DNA from: Amycolatopsis camponoti | GTDB lineage: Bacteria > Actinomycetota > Actinomycetes > Mycobacteriales > Pseudonocardiaceae | Reading direction: 5' to 3' | Length of the DNA stretch: 64,000 nt | Assembly: GCF_902497555.1 (NCBI RefSeq) | Contig: NZ_CABVGP010000003.1 | Span: 1,612,001 to 1,676,000, forward strand | Shown: positions 45,388 to 54,947 of the stretch, one piece after another | Layout of the letters: each line of letters begins with the position of its first letter | Numbering within the stretch: position 1 is the stretch's first letter | Translations under genes and position numbers: made by a program | The notes under the pieces: model-generated | What the model was told of the DNA's origin: nothing | The model's input: the letters and a program-made list of their open reading frames with translations, nothing else | Database searches by the model: none

Positions 45388-45846
45388 ATGAGCAGCGCCG
45401 AAGAGCGGTATCGCGCGGCGATCTCGACGATGGACGCCGCGGCGCGCGAGCAGGACGAGCAGCGGGGGCTGCGCGAACGCCGGGTCGCGGAGGCCGAGAA
45501 GCAGGCCCGCGAAGGGCTGAAGAACGAGCTCGCCGCCGCGCAGAAGTACGCCGAGCACATGGACGAGCTCACCAAGCGCAAGGAGAGCGCGGGCGGCTGG
45601 GCGACGGAGAAGACGCTGGCCGACAAGGGCCGCGAGTCCCTGATGGAGTTCGGCGTCGAGGACGAGGAAGCGGACACCGGCCGCACGCCGTACCCGACGC
45701 CGAGCTACGGCACCCCGCTGCCCGCGGCGGCGGCGCCCCGGCCCGAGCCCGTGCCGGAACCGGCCCCGGAGCCGTCGAAGCGGGGGCGGCACGCGCGTCA
45801 GATCGAGGACGAGGACGACTTCTCCAGCACGAGCTGGCTGGTCTGA
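45388..45846 (+). CDS. Coiled-coil protein of the second T7SS substrate cluster
   Basis: A 152-residue protein of unknown family. Residues ~1-75 form a charged coiled coil (EQDEQRGLRERRVAEAEKQA). A Pro/Ala-rich linker follows, then an RGRHARQIEDEDDFSSTSWLV-type tail (read as KRGRHARQIEDEDDFSS and STSWLV). The tail resembles that of the small basic protein at 33.8 kb. It starts 20 bases after the large protein, with GGCGAGGAGGGG upstream, and is closed by a strong terminator. Could be a cytoplasmic chaperone for the two secreted-type proteins. Confidence 0.65.
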   Translation: MSSAEERYRAAISTMDAAAREQDEQRGLRERRVAEAEKQAREGLKNELAAAQKYAEHMDELTKRKESAGGWATEKTLADKGRESLMEFGVEDEEADTGRTPYPTPSYGTPLPAAAAPRPEPVPEPAPEPSKRGRHARQIEDEDDFSSTSWLV

Positions 45847-45855
45847 GTTTCTTCG

Positions 45856-45883
45856 AAAGGGCCCGGCTCCGGCCGGGCCCTTT
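45856..45883. terminator. Bidirectional terminator, T7SS cluster / hydrolase
   Basis: AAAGGGCCCGGC, TCCG loop, GCCGGGCCCTTT: a perfect 12-bp stem with A and T ends on opposite sides, lying between convergent stops. It gives a short T-run on both strands, as expected for a two-way terminator. Confidence 0.9.
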
Positions 45884-45888
45884 CCGCG

Positions 45889-46713
45889 TCAGTGCGCGGG
45901 TTCTTCTTCGCGCTCGATGGGGGCGCGCTTGACGTCGGCCTCCAGCAGCGCCCGGTACTTGTCCGTGCCGGTGAGGTGCGTCAGGAAGAACGCCGTGAAC
46001 AGGGCACGCGTGAGCTGCTGCGTCTTGCGGTGCGGCTTGCCGTGCATGATCAGCTGCGACCAGTGCCGTCCCTCGGTGACGCCCAGGTGGGTCGACTTGC
46101 CGAGGGTGCGCAGCTGGACGTCTTCGCCGCCCCAGGCGTTCGTGATGGCCTCGGCGTGCCCGATCTTCGGGGCGACGAGGTCCTCTTCGGCGGCGAGGTG
46201 CAGCCCGGGGACGGTGATGGCCTTCGCCGACTCGGTGGCCGGCGGCAGCGTCTGGGCGGCGGTGATGGTCGCGACCGCCTTGATCCGCGGGTGCTCGGAC
46301 TGCGCGTCCTGAGCCGCGGCGAGGACGGCGGAGCCGCCCCCGGTGGAGTGCCCGGCGAGGCCGAGCTTGGCCGGGTCGACGCTGATGCCGTCCGGCCCGA
46401 GCCGCACGGTCGTGACGACGTCGAGGGTGGTCATCAGGTCGGCGGCGAGCAACCGGTGCGACGGCAGCGGACCCCGCTGGGTAGCGGGCGCGGCGGCGAC
46501 GATGCCCCAGCTGGCGAGGTGGTGCAGCAGCTGCCGGTACCGATCGGGCGGCTGCAGCCACCCGTGCCCGAAGGCAAGAGCGGGCAACCCGAGCCCGGCA
46601 CCTGGTGTGTAGACGACGCCGGGCAGCCCGACCAGGGCAAGGTTGCCCCGGAGAACCTCGTGCGGACCCGGGTGCGTCAACTCCGCGAGCAGCTGCTTGG
46701 GCTTGCTGGCCAT
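45889..46713 (-). CDS. Alpha/beta hydrolase of the dienelactone hydrolase / chlorophyllase-like type
   Basis: A 274-residue soluble alpha/beta hydrolase. The nucleophile elbow is GHSTGGGSA. The likely acid lies in AAEEDLVAPKIGHAEAI and the likely histidine in GKSTHLGVTEGRHW. The oxyanion region is GHGWLQPPDRYRQLLHHLAS. The ATG at 46713 is chosen because residues upstream in the open frame are unlike a protein start. No signal peptide, so cytoplasmic. Substrate unknown. It is convergent with the T7SS substrate cluster and divergent from glmS. Confidence 0.82.
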   Translation of the reverse strand: MASKPKQLLAELTHPGPHEVLRGNLALVGLPGVVYTPGAGLGLPALAFGHGWLQPPDRYRQLLHHLASWGIVAAAPATQRGPLPSHRLLAADLMTTLDVVTTVRLGPDGISVDPAKLGLAGHSTGGGSAVLAAAQDAQSEHPRIKAVATITAAQTLPPATESAKAITVPGLHLAAEEDLVAPKIGHAEAITNAWGGEDVQLRTLGKSTHLGVTEGRHWSQLIMHGKPHRKTQQLTRALFTAFFLTHLTGTDKYRALLEADVKRAPIEREEEPAH

Positions 46714-46835
46714 GCCCGGAACCCTAGCGCCCGACCCCCGGCACGGCGCGCCCGCCGCACCGACGATCAGCCGGCGTACCGGACGGCCCGGCCCGCCAGA
46801 AGCAGCACAGGCACCAGACTCAGCCACCCAGACCT

Positions 46836-46950
46836 CCCCGCAACCCCGATCCGAAGCCCGAACACGGACGGGAGTACCGGGTCAAGGCATCTTTCCCGCC
46901 TTGACGCGGTGCTGCCGTCCGTAGTCACAATCAGGCTTCGGGGTGGCGGA
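46836..46950 (-). repeat. Dispersed ~115-bp element, copy A
   Basis: Read on the minus strand from 46950, this copy matches 62666-62780 over 115 bases with about 17 differences and no gaps. Its centre can fold: outer stem ACGGACGG/CCGTCCGT and inner stem GTCAAGGC/GCCTTGAC around GGGAAAGAT. The ends TCCGCCACCCC and CTTCGGATCGGGGTTGCGGG are fully conserved. It may be a REP/MITE-like element or a structured RNA. Confidence 0.75.
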
Positions 46951-47039
46951 CCAACAGCCCCCACGTGTGAGTGACAAAGCATTGGTCCGGACCATCGGGC
47001 GCAACATTCACGCAGGTAAAACCCACTTTCCAGACCCAG

Positions 47040-47068
47040 TCAACCCGCTGAATATCCCTCGTTAGGCT
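47040..47068 (+). promoter_or_regulatory. Candidate glmS promoter (leaderless)
   Basis: TCAACC (47040-47045), a 17-base spacer and TAGGCT (47063-47068) lie just before the GTG at 47076. Transcription would begin at or next to the start codon, and no ribosome binding site is seen, so glmS may be leaderless. The -35 is only a partial match to consensus. Confidence 0.35.
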
Positions 47069-47075
47069 GGTGCTC

Positions 47076-48935
47076 GTGTGTGGAATCGTGGGATATGTCG
47101 GGCACCGCCCGGCTCTGGACGTCGTCCTCGGCGGGCTCCGTCGCATGGAGTACCGCGGTTACGACTCGGCCGGGATCGCCGTGCTGGACGGCGGGGAGCT
47201 GACCGTCGAGCGCAAGGCCGGCCGGCTCGCCAACCTGGAAGCCGAGCTCGACAAGGTCGGCCGGGAGAGCATCACCGGCACCGCCGGCATGGGCCACACC
47301 CGCTGGGCCACCCACGGCGCGCCGATCGACCGGAACTCGCACCCGCACCGCGACGCCTCGCAGCGCGTCGCCGTCGTGCACAACGGCATCATCGAGAACT
47401 TCGCCGCCCTTCGCGCCGAGCTCGAAGCCGACGGCGTCGAGATGGCCAGCGACACCGACAGCGAGACCGCCGCGCACCTCGTCGCCCGCGCCTACACCGA
47501 AGGCGACACCAAGGGTGACCTGGCCGCGAGCGTCGCCGCCGTCTGCCGACGGCTCGAAGGCGCCTTCACCCTGGTGGTGACGCACGCCGACCAGCCGGAC
47601 ACGATCGTGGCCGCGCGCCGGTCGTCGCCGCTGGTCGTCGGGGTCGGGGAGGGCGAGCACTTCGTCGCCTCCGACGTCGCCGCGTTCATCGAGCACACCC
47701 GCGAGGCCGTCGAGCTGGGCCAGGACCAGCTCGTCGTCATCACCCGCGAGGGCTACGAGGTCACCGACTTCCACGGCGACGCCGCCCAGGCCAAGCCGTT
47801 CACCGTCGACTGGGACCTCTCCGCCGCCGAAAAGGGCGGCCACGAGTACTTCATGCTCAAGGAGATCGAGGAGCAGCCCGAGGCGCTCGCGAACACCCTT
47901 CGCGGGCACTTCGAGTCCGGCCGGATCATCCTCGACGAGCAGCGCATCTCCGACCAGGACCTGCGCGACGTCGACAAGGTCTTCGTCGTCGCCTGCGGTT
48001 CGGCCTACCACTCCGGCCTGGTCGCCAAGTACGCCATCGAGCACTGGACACGGCTGCCGGTCGAGGTCGAGCTGGCCTCGGAGTTCCGCTACCGCGACCC
48101 GGTCCTCGACCGCGACACGCTGGTCGTCGCCGTCTCCCAGTCCGGCGAGACGGCGGACACGCTCGAAGCCGTCCGGCACGCGCGCGAGCAGAAGGCGCGC
48201 GTCCTGGCCGTCTGCAACACCAACGGCGCGCAGATCCCGCGCGAGTCCGACGCCGTGCTCTACACGCACGCCGGGCCCGAGATCGGCGTCGCCTCGACCA
48301 AGGCGTTCCTCGCCCAGATCGCGGCCAACTACCTGGTCGGCCTGGCGCTGGCGCAGGCCCGCGGCACGAAGTACCCGGACGAGGTCGCCCGCGAGTTCGC
48401 CGAGCTGGAGGCCATGCCCGCGGCCGTCCAGAAGGTGCTGTCCACTGTGGACCAGGTGCGCGACCTCGGCCGCCGGATCGCCGACTCGAAGGCGATCCTG
48501 TTCCTCGGCCGCCACGTCGGGTTCCCGGTCGCCCTCGAAGGCGCGCTCAAGCTCAAGGAACTCGCGTACATGCACGCCGAGGGCTTCGCGGCCGGCGAGC
48601 TGAAGCACGGCCCGATCGCGCTGATCGAAGAGGGCCTGCCGGTCGTCGTCGTGATGCCGTCGCCCAAGGGCCGTGCGGTGCTGCACTCGAAGCTGGTGTC
48701 GAACATCAGCGAGATCCAGGCGCGCGGCGCCCGCACGATCGTGATCGCCGAAGAGGGCGACGAGACGGTCCGGCCGTTCGCGGACGAGCTCATCGAGGTC
48801 CCCGCGGTGCCGACACTGCTGCAGCCGCTGGTGTCCACGGTGCCGCTGCAGGTGCTGGCCGCGGAGATCGCCCGCGCCCGCGGGTACGACGTCGACAAGC
48901 CGCGTAACCTGGCGAAGTCCGTGACTGTTGAATAA
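47076..48935 (+). CDS. glmS: Glutamine-fructose-6-phosphate aminotransferase (isomerising)
   Basis: A 619-residue GlmS that makes glucosamine 6-phosphate from fructose 6-phosphate and glutamine. The GTG at 47076 is the required start because the next residue must be the nucleophile Cys (MCGIVGYVG). The glutaminase domain has GMGHTRWATHG and HNGIIEN. Two SIS domains follow from about residue 290 (VACGSAYHSG, SQSGETADTLEA), and it ends DVDKPRNLAKSVTVE. It supplies glmM's substrate. nnr follows after 22 bases. Confidence 0.98.
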   Translation: MCGIVGYVGHRPALDVVLGGLRRMEYRGYDSAGIAVLDGGELTVERKAGRLANLEAELDKVGRESITGTAGMGHTRWATHGAPIDRNSHPHRDASQRVAVVHNGIIENFAALRAELEADGVEMASDTDSETAAHLVARAYTEGDTKGDLAASVAAVCRRLEGAFTLVVTHADQPDTIVAARRSSPLVVGVGEGEHFVASDVAAFIEHTREAVELGQDQLVVITREGYEVTDFHGDAAQAKPFTVDWDLSAAEKGGHEYFMLKEIEEQPEALANTLRGHFESGRIILDEQRISDQDLRDVDKVFVVACGSAYHSGLVAKYAIEHWTRLPVEVELASEFRYRDPVLDRDTLVVAVSQSGETADTLEAVRHAREQKARVLAVCNTNGAQIPRESDAVLYTHAGPEIGVASTKAFLAQIAANYLVGLALAQARGTKYPDEVAREFAELEAMPAAVQKVLSTVDQVRDLGRRIADSKAILFLGRHVGFPVALEGALKLKELAYMHAEGFAAGELKHGPIALIEEGLPVVVVMPSPKGRAVLHSKLVSNISEIQARGARTIVIAEEGDETVRPFADELIEVPAVPTLLQPLVSTVPLQVLAAEIARARGYDVDKPRNLAKSVTVE

Positions 48936-48957
48936 CACAGCGTAGAGAGGCTCCGCC

Positions 48958-50397
48958 GTGCAGGGAATCTGGACCACGGAACGGATTCGCGAGGCGGAGG
49001 GGCGGGCGTTCGCCGTGACGCCCGAAGGCGAGTTGATGCGCCGAGCGTCCTTCGGGCTCTCGGTGCAGCTGGCGGACTTCCTCGGAGACCACACCGGTGC
49101 GGTCTCCGGCCGCCGGGTCGTGCTGCTGGTCGGCTCGGGCGACAACGGCGGCGACGCGCTCTGGGCCGGGGCTTTCCTGCGCCGACGCGGGGTCGCCGTC
49201 ACGGCGATCCTGCTCAAGCCCGAGAAGGCGCACCCCGCCGGTCTCGAGGCACTGAAGCGGGCCGGCGGCCGGATCGTGTCCCCCGAGGACGGTCCACAGT
49301 GGATCGCGAAGGCCGACGTCGTGGTCGACGGCATCATCGGGATCTCCGGCAAAGGCGGTCTGCGTCCGGATGCGGCCCGGCTCGTCGAGCTGGTCGAGGC
49401 GCCGATCGTCGCCGTCGACCTGCCCAGCGGCGTCGACCCGGACACCGGCGCCGTCGACGGCCCGGCGGTGAAGGCGGCCCGCACGGTGACGTTCGGTGCG
49501 CTCAAGCCGGTGCACGCGTTGGCGCCCACCCACTGCGGCGAGGTCGTGCTGGTCGACATCGGCCTCGAGCTGGCCGACCCCGACCTGCGGCGGCTCGACA
49601 TCGTGGACGTCGCCGCGGCTTGGCCGGTGCCCGGGCCCGAAGACGACAAGTACAGCCAGGGCGTGGTCGGAATCGCGGCGGGCTCGGCGACCTACCCGGG
49701 CGCGGCGGTGCTGGCGGCGGGTTCGGCGGTGCGCGCGACGGCGGGCCTGGTGCGCTACGCGGGCCACGCGGCCGACGTCGTCCGGTCGCAGTGGCCGGAG
49801 ATCATCGCGACGGGCACGGTCGCGGACGCCGGGCGCGTCCAGGCGTGGGCGGTCGGACCGGGCATCGGCACCGGCTCCGAGGGGCGTGACGTGCTGCGGC
49901 ACGTGCTCGGCCAGGGCGTCCCGGTCTGCGCGGACGCCGACGCGACGACGATCATCGCGAAGTCCCCGGAGGTCCTGGACGCCCGTGACCCGGACACACC
50001 GCTGGTGCTGACCCCGCACGCGGGCGAGTACGAGCGCCTGATGGGCCGTAAGCCCGGCGCGGACCGGGTGGCGGCAGCGCGCGAAGCGGCGAAGAAGTAC
50101 GACGCGGTCGTGCTGCTGAAGGGGCACGTCACGGTGATCGCGGCTCCGGACGGCCGGGTCGCGGTCAACACCCCGCGTGGGGCCTGGCTGGCGACGGCGG
50201 GCTCGGGCGACGTGCTGTCGGGCCTGGTGGGCGCCCTGCTGGCGGCGGGCCTGGACCCCTGGCTGGCGGCCGCGGCGGCGGCCCACGTGCATTCGCTGGC
50301 GGGCGCGATCGCGGCCCAGAACGCCCCGACGTCGGCGTCGGGCCTGGTCCACGCGATCCCGGAGGCGATCCGCGCGATCCGCTCGCTGACGTCCTGA
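48958..50397 (+). CDS. nnr: Bifunctional NAD(P)H-hydrate epimerase / ADP-dependent dehydratase
   Basis: A 479-residue fusion that repairs hydrated NADH and NADPH. The N-terminal epimerase domain has GSGDNGGDALWAGAFLRRRG and VDLPSGVDPDTG. The C-terminal ribokinase-like dehydratase, from about residue 225, has the nucleotide motif TAGSGDVLSGLVGALLA and LTPHAGEYERL. The start is GTG, 22 bases after glmS. glmS-nnr proximity matches the mycobacterial order. Frame and length are normal. Confidence 0.96.
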   Translation: MQGIWTTERIREAEGRAFAVTPEGELMRRASFGLSVQLADFLGDHTGAVSGRRVVLLVGSGDNGGDALWAGAFLRRRGVAVTAILLKPEKAHPAGLEALKRAGGRIVSPEDGPQWIAKADVVVDGIIGISGKGGLRPDAARLVELVEAPIVAVDLPSGVDPDTGAVDGPAVKAARTVTFGALKPVHALAPTHCGEVVLVDIGLELADPDLRRLDIVDVAAAWPVPGPEDDKYSQGVVGIAAGSATYPGAAVLAAGSAVRATAGLVRYAGHAADVVRSQWPEIIATGTVADAGRVQAWAVGPGIGTGSEGRDVLRHVLGQGVPVCADADATTIIAKSPEVLDARDPDTPLVLTPHAGEYERLMGRKPGADRVAAAREAAKKYDAVVLLKGHVTVIAAPDGRVAVNTPRGAWLATAGSGDVLSGLVGALLAAGLDPWLAAAAAAHVHSLAGAIAAQNAPTSASGLVHAIPEAIRAIRSLTS

Positions 50398-50418
50398 GAA
50401 GACTTATCGAGTTCTCTG

Positions 50419-50448
50419 TTAACTCCGGGCGCTAAATCTGGTAAGAAT
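50419..50448 (+). promoter_or_regulatory. Candidate promoter of the DeoR-xylB-ABC operon
   Basis: TTAACT (50419-50424), a 17-base spacer and TAAGAAT (50442-50448) end six bases before the GTG of the regulator gene. The 56-base gap is AT-richer than its surroundings. It suggests a leaderless transcript, possibly self-controlled by the DeoR protein; no clear operator repeat was found. Confidence 0.4.
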
Positions 50449-50453
50449 GCCGT

Positions 50454-51287
50454 GTGAGCGGCGGCACAGCACCTGGAGACCGGAAGACCCGGCCGTCCGA
50501 TGCCGTCGTCGAACAGCGGCGGCAGGACATCCTCGACCACGTCATCGAGCAGGGCGAGGCCCGCATCGACGACCTGACGACGAGGTTCCGGGTCAGCCTG
50601 ATGACCATGCACCGCGACCTCGACGACCTCGCCGAGCGCCGTCTCCTGCGCAAGCTGCGCGGCAAGGTCGAGGCCTACCCGGCCCTCACCATCGAGACCG
50701 CCGCCCGCTTCCGAGACACCCTTCACCACGGTGAGAAAGAGGCCCTCGGCGAAGCGGCCGCGAACCACGTCCAGCCCGGCCAGACCGTCTTCGTCGACGA
50801 CTCCACCACGCTCCTCCCGCTGGTCAAGCGCCTCGCCGAGATCGACGCCCTCACCGTCGTCACGAACTCGCTGCACGCCGCCCGGCTGCTCGGCTCGAAG
50901 GTCGACGTCGTACTGGCGGGCGGCCGGTACTCGCCCGAGTACGACTCCTGCTCCGGCCCCGAGGTCCTGAACCTGCTCGACTCCCTCCGCGCCGACGTCT
51001 CGTTCGTCTCGGTCACCGCCGTCGCCGTCGGGCGGCTGTTCCACCCCGACCGCGACTACGCCGAGCTGAAGAAGGCGGCGCTGCGGGTCGCGAACCGGAC
51101 GGTCCTCGTCGTCGACCACTCGAAGTTCGGCCGCACCGCCACCTACGGGCACGGCGACGTCGGCGACTACGACCTGCTGATCACCGGCGAAACCACGCCG
51201 ACCGAGGAGATCGAGGCCGCGCTCAACGCCGGTACCGCGATCGAGATCGTCGAACACGTCGCAGAGGGGCAGCCCTATGACAGCTGA
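50454..51287 (+). CDS. DeoR-family transcriptional regulator
   Basis: A 277-residue regulator. The winged helix-turn-helix ([20 protein letters not shown] then [20 protein letters not shown]) is followed by the DeoR-type sugar-phosphate-sensing domain ([47 protein letters not shown]). DeoR proteins usually repress sugar-use genes and release DNA on binding a phosphorylated sugar. It overlaps the xylulokinase gene by 11 bases, which suggests that it controls this operon. The ligand may be a pentulose phosphate. Confidence 0.92.
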   Translation: MSGGTAPGDRKTRPSDAVVEQRRQDILDHVIEQGEARIDDLTTRFRVSLMTMHRDLDDLAERRLLRKLRGKVEAYPALTIETAARFRDTLHHGEKEALGEAAANHVQPGQTVFVDDSTTLLPLVKRLAEIDALTVVTNSLHAARLLGSKVDVVLAGGRYSPEYDSCSGPEVLNLLDSLRADVSFVSVTAVAVGRLFHPDRDYAELKKAALRVANRTVLVVDHSKFGRTATYGHGDVGDYDLLITGETTPTEEIEAALNAGTAIEIVEHVAEGQPYDS

Positions 51288-52707
51288 GCTGGTCGCCGGC
51301 ATCGACTCGTCCACGCAGTCGACCAAGGTCGTCGTGTGCGACGCCGAAACCGGCGAGATCGTCCGCACCGGCCGCGCGCCGCACCCCGAGGGCACCGAGG
51401 TCGACCCCGCCGCCTGGTGGGACGCCTTCGGTGAAGCCACGAAGGGCCTGCTCGACGACGTCAAGGCCATCGGCGTCGGCGGTCAGCAGCACGGCATGGT
51501 CACCCTCGACGAGGACGACGAGGTCGTCCGCCCCGCGCTGCTGTGGAACGACACCCGCTCCGCGCAGTCGGCGCTCGACCTCATCGACGAGCTCGGCGGG
51601 CCGTCGGTCTGGGCGAAGTCGGTCGGCTCGGTGCCGGTCGCCAGCTTCACCGTCACGAAGCTGCGCTGGCTGGCCGACCACGAGCCGGAGCTCGCCGACC
51701 GCGTCGCCCGCGTGCTGCTCCCGCACGACTGGCTGACCTGGAAGCTCACCGGCGGCGCCCCGGTCACCGACCGCGGCGACGCGTCCGGCACCGGGTACTT
51801 CTCGCCGTCCGACAACGCCTACCGCCTCGACGTCCTGGCCCACGCCTTCGGCGGCCGGACGCCGGAGCTGCCCACCGTCCTCGGCCCGGCCGACACCGCC
51901 GGCCACACCCCGGACGGAGTGCTCGTCTCCGCGGGCACGGGCGACAACATGGCCGCCGCCCTCGCGCTCGAGCTGCAGCCGGGCGACGTCGTCGTCTCGC
52001 TGGGCACCAGCGGGACCGTGTTCGGCGTCGCCGAAACCGGCGCGGCCGACGCGTCCGGCGAGGTGGCCGGGTTCGCCGACGCCACCGGCCGGTTCCTGCC
52101 GCTCGCCTGCACGCTCAACGCCGCGCGCGTCCTCACCGCGACGGCGGCCATGCTCGGCGCGACGCTGAGCGAGTTCGACCGGCTGGCGCTGCGGGCCGAG
52201 CCCGGCGCCGGCGGCCTGACCTTCCTGCCCTACCTCGACGGCGAGCGCACCCCGAACCTGCCCGGCGCGACCGGCTCGCTGACCGGGCTGACCAGGGTGA
52301 ACATGACCCCGGAGAACCTCGCGCGCAGCGCCGTCGAAGGCATGCTCTGCGGCCTCGCCGCCGGCCTCGACGCGGTGCGCGCGCACGGCCTCGACGTCGG
52401 CCGCGTGCTGCTGATCGGCGGGGGCGCGCAGTCGGCCGCCGTCCGCGCGGTCGCACCGCTGGTGTTCGGCGTGCCCGTGCAGCTGCCCGACGTCGCCGAG
52501 TACGTCGCCATCGGCGCGGCGCGGCAGGCGGCCTGGGCCCTGACTTCCAGTGCGGAACCCCCGTCCTGGCAGGAAAACACGAAAGCCCGGCTCGAGCTGG
52601 ACGAGCCGACCGAGGCGCAGCGCGCCGAGGGCCACCGGATCCAGCAGCGCCACCTCGAAGCCCGCGAAGCGGCGTACGGGGTCCGGCGGAATCTCGGAGA
52701 GGACTGA
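51277..52707 (+). CDS. xylB: Xylulokinase (FGGY family)
   Basis: A 476-residue FGGY carbohydrate kinase that phosphorylates D-xylulose to xylulose 5-phosphate. The phosphate loop is [15 protein letters not shown]. The QQHGMV and LWNDTRS motifs are typical of XylB. The second loop is [13 protein letters not shown] and the FGGY-type signature is [14 protein letters not shown]. It overlaps the DeoR gene by 11 bases. Another pentulose could be the true substrate; xylulose is the best match by motif. Confidence 0.9.
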   Translation: MTAELVAGIDSSTQSTKVVVCDAETGEIVRTGRAPHPEGTEVDPAAWWDAFGEATKGLLDDVKAIGVGGQQHGMVTLDEDDEVVRPALLWNDTRSAQSALDLIDELGGPSVWAKSVGSVPVASFTVTKLRWLADHEPELADRVARVLLPHDWLTWKLTGGAPVTDRGDASGTGYFSPSDNAYRLDVLAHAFGGRTPELPTVLGPADTAGHTPDGVLVSAGTGDNMAAALALELQPGDVVVSLGTSGTVFGVAETGAADASGEVAGFADATGRFLPLACTLNAARVLTATAAMLGATLSEFDRLALRAEPGAGGLTFLPYLDGERTPNLPGATGSLTGLTRVNMTPENLARSAVEGMLCGLAAGLDAVRAHGLDVGRVLLIGGGAQSAAVRAVAPLVFGVPVQLPDVAEYVAIGAARQAAWALTSSAEPPSWQENTKARLELDEPTEAQRAEGHRIQQRHLEAREAAYGVRRNLGED

Positions 52708-52710
52708 CCG

Positions 52711-53802
<1,092 letters not shown>

Positions 53803-53815
53803 CCTCGGGTCATGG

Positions 53816-53846
53816 GAAACTGGGAGTCGCCATGACTCCCAGTTTC
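53816..53846 (+). promoter_or_regulatory. Hairpin enclosing the alr start codon
   Basis: GAAACTGGGAGT and ACTCCCAGTTTC form a perfect 12-bp stem around a seven-base loop, CGCCATG, that contains the alr start codon (53832-53834). The GGGAG ribosome binding site lies inside the left arm. The right arm encodes TPSF, so the pairing constrains codons 2-5. It may control alr translation. No protein-coding reason for it is visible. Confidence 0.7.
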
Positions 53847-54947
53847 TCCCGCGCCCGGGTCGACATCGACCTCGACGCGATCCGCCACAACCTCACCCTG
53901 CTGGGCGCCCGCGCGCCCGGTGCCGAGGTGATGGCCGTGGTGAAGGCCGACGCCTACGGCCACGGCGCGCTGCCGGTGGCGCGCGCCGCGGTCGAGGCCG
54001 GCGCGGGCTGGCTCGGCACGTGCTCGCTCGGCGAGGCCCTGGCCCTGCGCGAAGCCGGGATCACGACCCGGCTGTTCAGCTGGCTGGACACTCCGGACGT
54101 CGACTTCGCGCCGGGCATCGAGGCCGGCGTCGACCTCGCGGCCAGTTCCGTGGGTGAGCTACGCCGCATCGCGGCCGCCACGCCGGTGGGTACCCGGGCT
54201 CGTGTGCACCTCAAAATCGACACCGGGCTCTCGCGCAACGGCTGCCCGCCCGCCCAGTGGGCCGAGCTGGTCGAATCGGCGGCCGCCGAACCGCGGGTCG
54301 AAGTCGTCGCGATCTGGTCCCACCTCGCGTGCGCGGACGAGCCGGACCACCCGGCGACCGACCTCCAGGCGAAGCGGTTCGCCGAGGCCTACGACGCCGC
54401 CCGCGCCGCCGGGCTCGACCCGAAGCGGCACCTGGCGAACTCCGCGGCCTTGCTCACCCGGCCGGACCTGCACTTCGACATCGTCCGCCCGGGCATCGCG
54501 ATGTACGGGCTGAATCCGGTGCCGCAGGCCGAAGACCTGCGCCCGGCCATGACGTTCCGGTCCACGGTCGCGCTGGTCAAGCGCATCGAAGCCGGCGAAT
54601 CGGTTTCCTACGGCCACACCTGGACGGCTTCGCGCGACACGAACCTGGCGCTCGTGCCGGCCGGGTACGCCGACGGCGTCCCGCGGTCGCTGTCCGGGCG
54701 GATGGACGTCTGGCTCGGCGGGCAGCGGCGGCCGGTGGCCGGGCGGGTCTGCATGGACCAGCTCGTCGTCGACTGCGGTGACTTCGAGCCGTCCGTCGGC
54801 GATGAGGTCGTCCTGTTCGGCGCCGGTGGGAACGGCGAGCCGACGGCCCGGGAATGGGCCGACAAGCTGGGCACCATCGACTACGAGGTCGTCACCTCGA
54901 TGTACCGCCCGCGGGTGCGGCGCCGGTATCTGGGAGAGCGCTCGTGA
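53832..54947 (+). CDS. alr: Alanine racemase
   Basis: A 371-residue PLP enzyme that makes D-alanine for peptidoglycan. Lys38 in AVVKADAYGHGA binds PLP. The catalytic tyrosine lies in SVSYGHTWTA, and GRVCMDQLVVDC with RPGIAMYG are the other family blocks. The ATG at 53832 gives MTPSFSRARVDIDLDAIRHN; the frame upstream is antisense-like to the ABC gene. The start codon is in the loop of a strong hairpin. The stop overlaps the hydrolase start by three bases; alr-hydrolase-tsaE is also the mycobacterial order. Confidence 0.96.
   Translation: MTPSFSRARVDIDLDAIRHNLTLLGARAPGAEVMAVVKADAYGHGALPVARAAVEAGAGWLGTCSLGEALALREAGITTRLFSWLDTPDVDFAPGIEAGVDLAASSVGELRRIAAATPVGTRARVHLKIDTGLSRNGCPPAQWAELVESAAAEPRVEVVAIWSHLACADEPDHPATDLQAKRFAEAYDAARAAGLDPKRHLANSAALLTRPDLHFDIVRPGIAMYGLNPVPQAEDLRPAMTFRSTVALVKRIEAGESVSYGHTWTASRDTNLALVPAGYADGVPRSLSGRMDVWLGGQRRPVAGRVCMDQLVVDCGDFEPSVGDEVVLFGAGGNGEPTAREWADKLGTIDYEVVTSMYRPRVRRRYLGERS

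Larger units (their letters stand above)
46714..47069. other. 362-base non-coding region upstream of glmS
   Basis: This is the longest gene-free stretch in the window. It holds the ~115-bp dispersed element copy A (46836-46950) and, at its right end, a candidate glmS promoter (47040-47068). Between 46951 and 47039 I see no riboswitch and no glmS ribozyme-like sequence. Bases 46714-46835 hold nothing recognised. Confidence 0.6.

Noticed and set aside
42657..45686. A 1009-codon minus-strand frame opposite the 849-residue T7SS-type protein
   Set aside because: Composition is Val/Leu/Arg-rich antisense translation of an Asp/Lys/Gly-rich gene. The plus-strand frame has ribosome binding sites, overlaps its partner and has a domain-like layout.
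46714..47075. A glmS ribozyme or riboswitch upstream of glmS
   Set aside because: No glmS ribozyme core was recognised, the candidate promoter lies next to the start codon, and the structured element present recurs at 62.7 kb beside unrelated genes.
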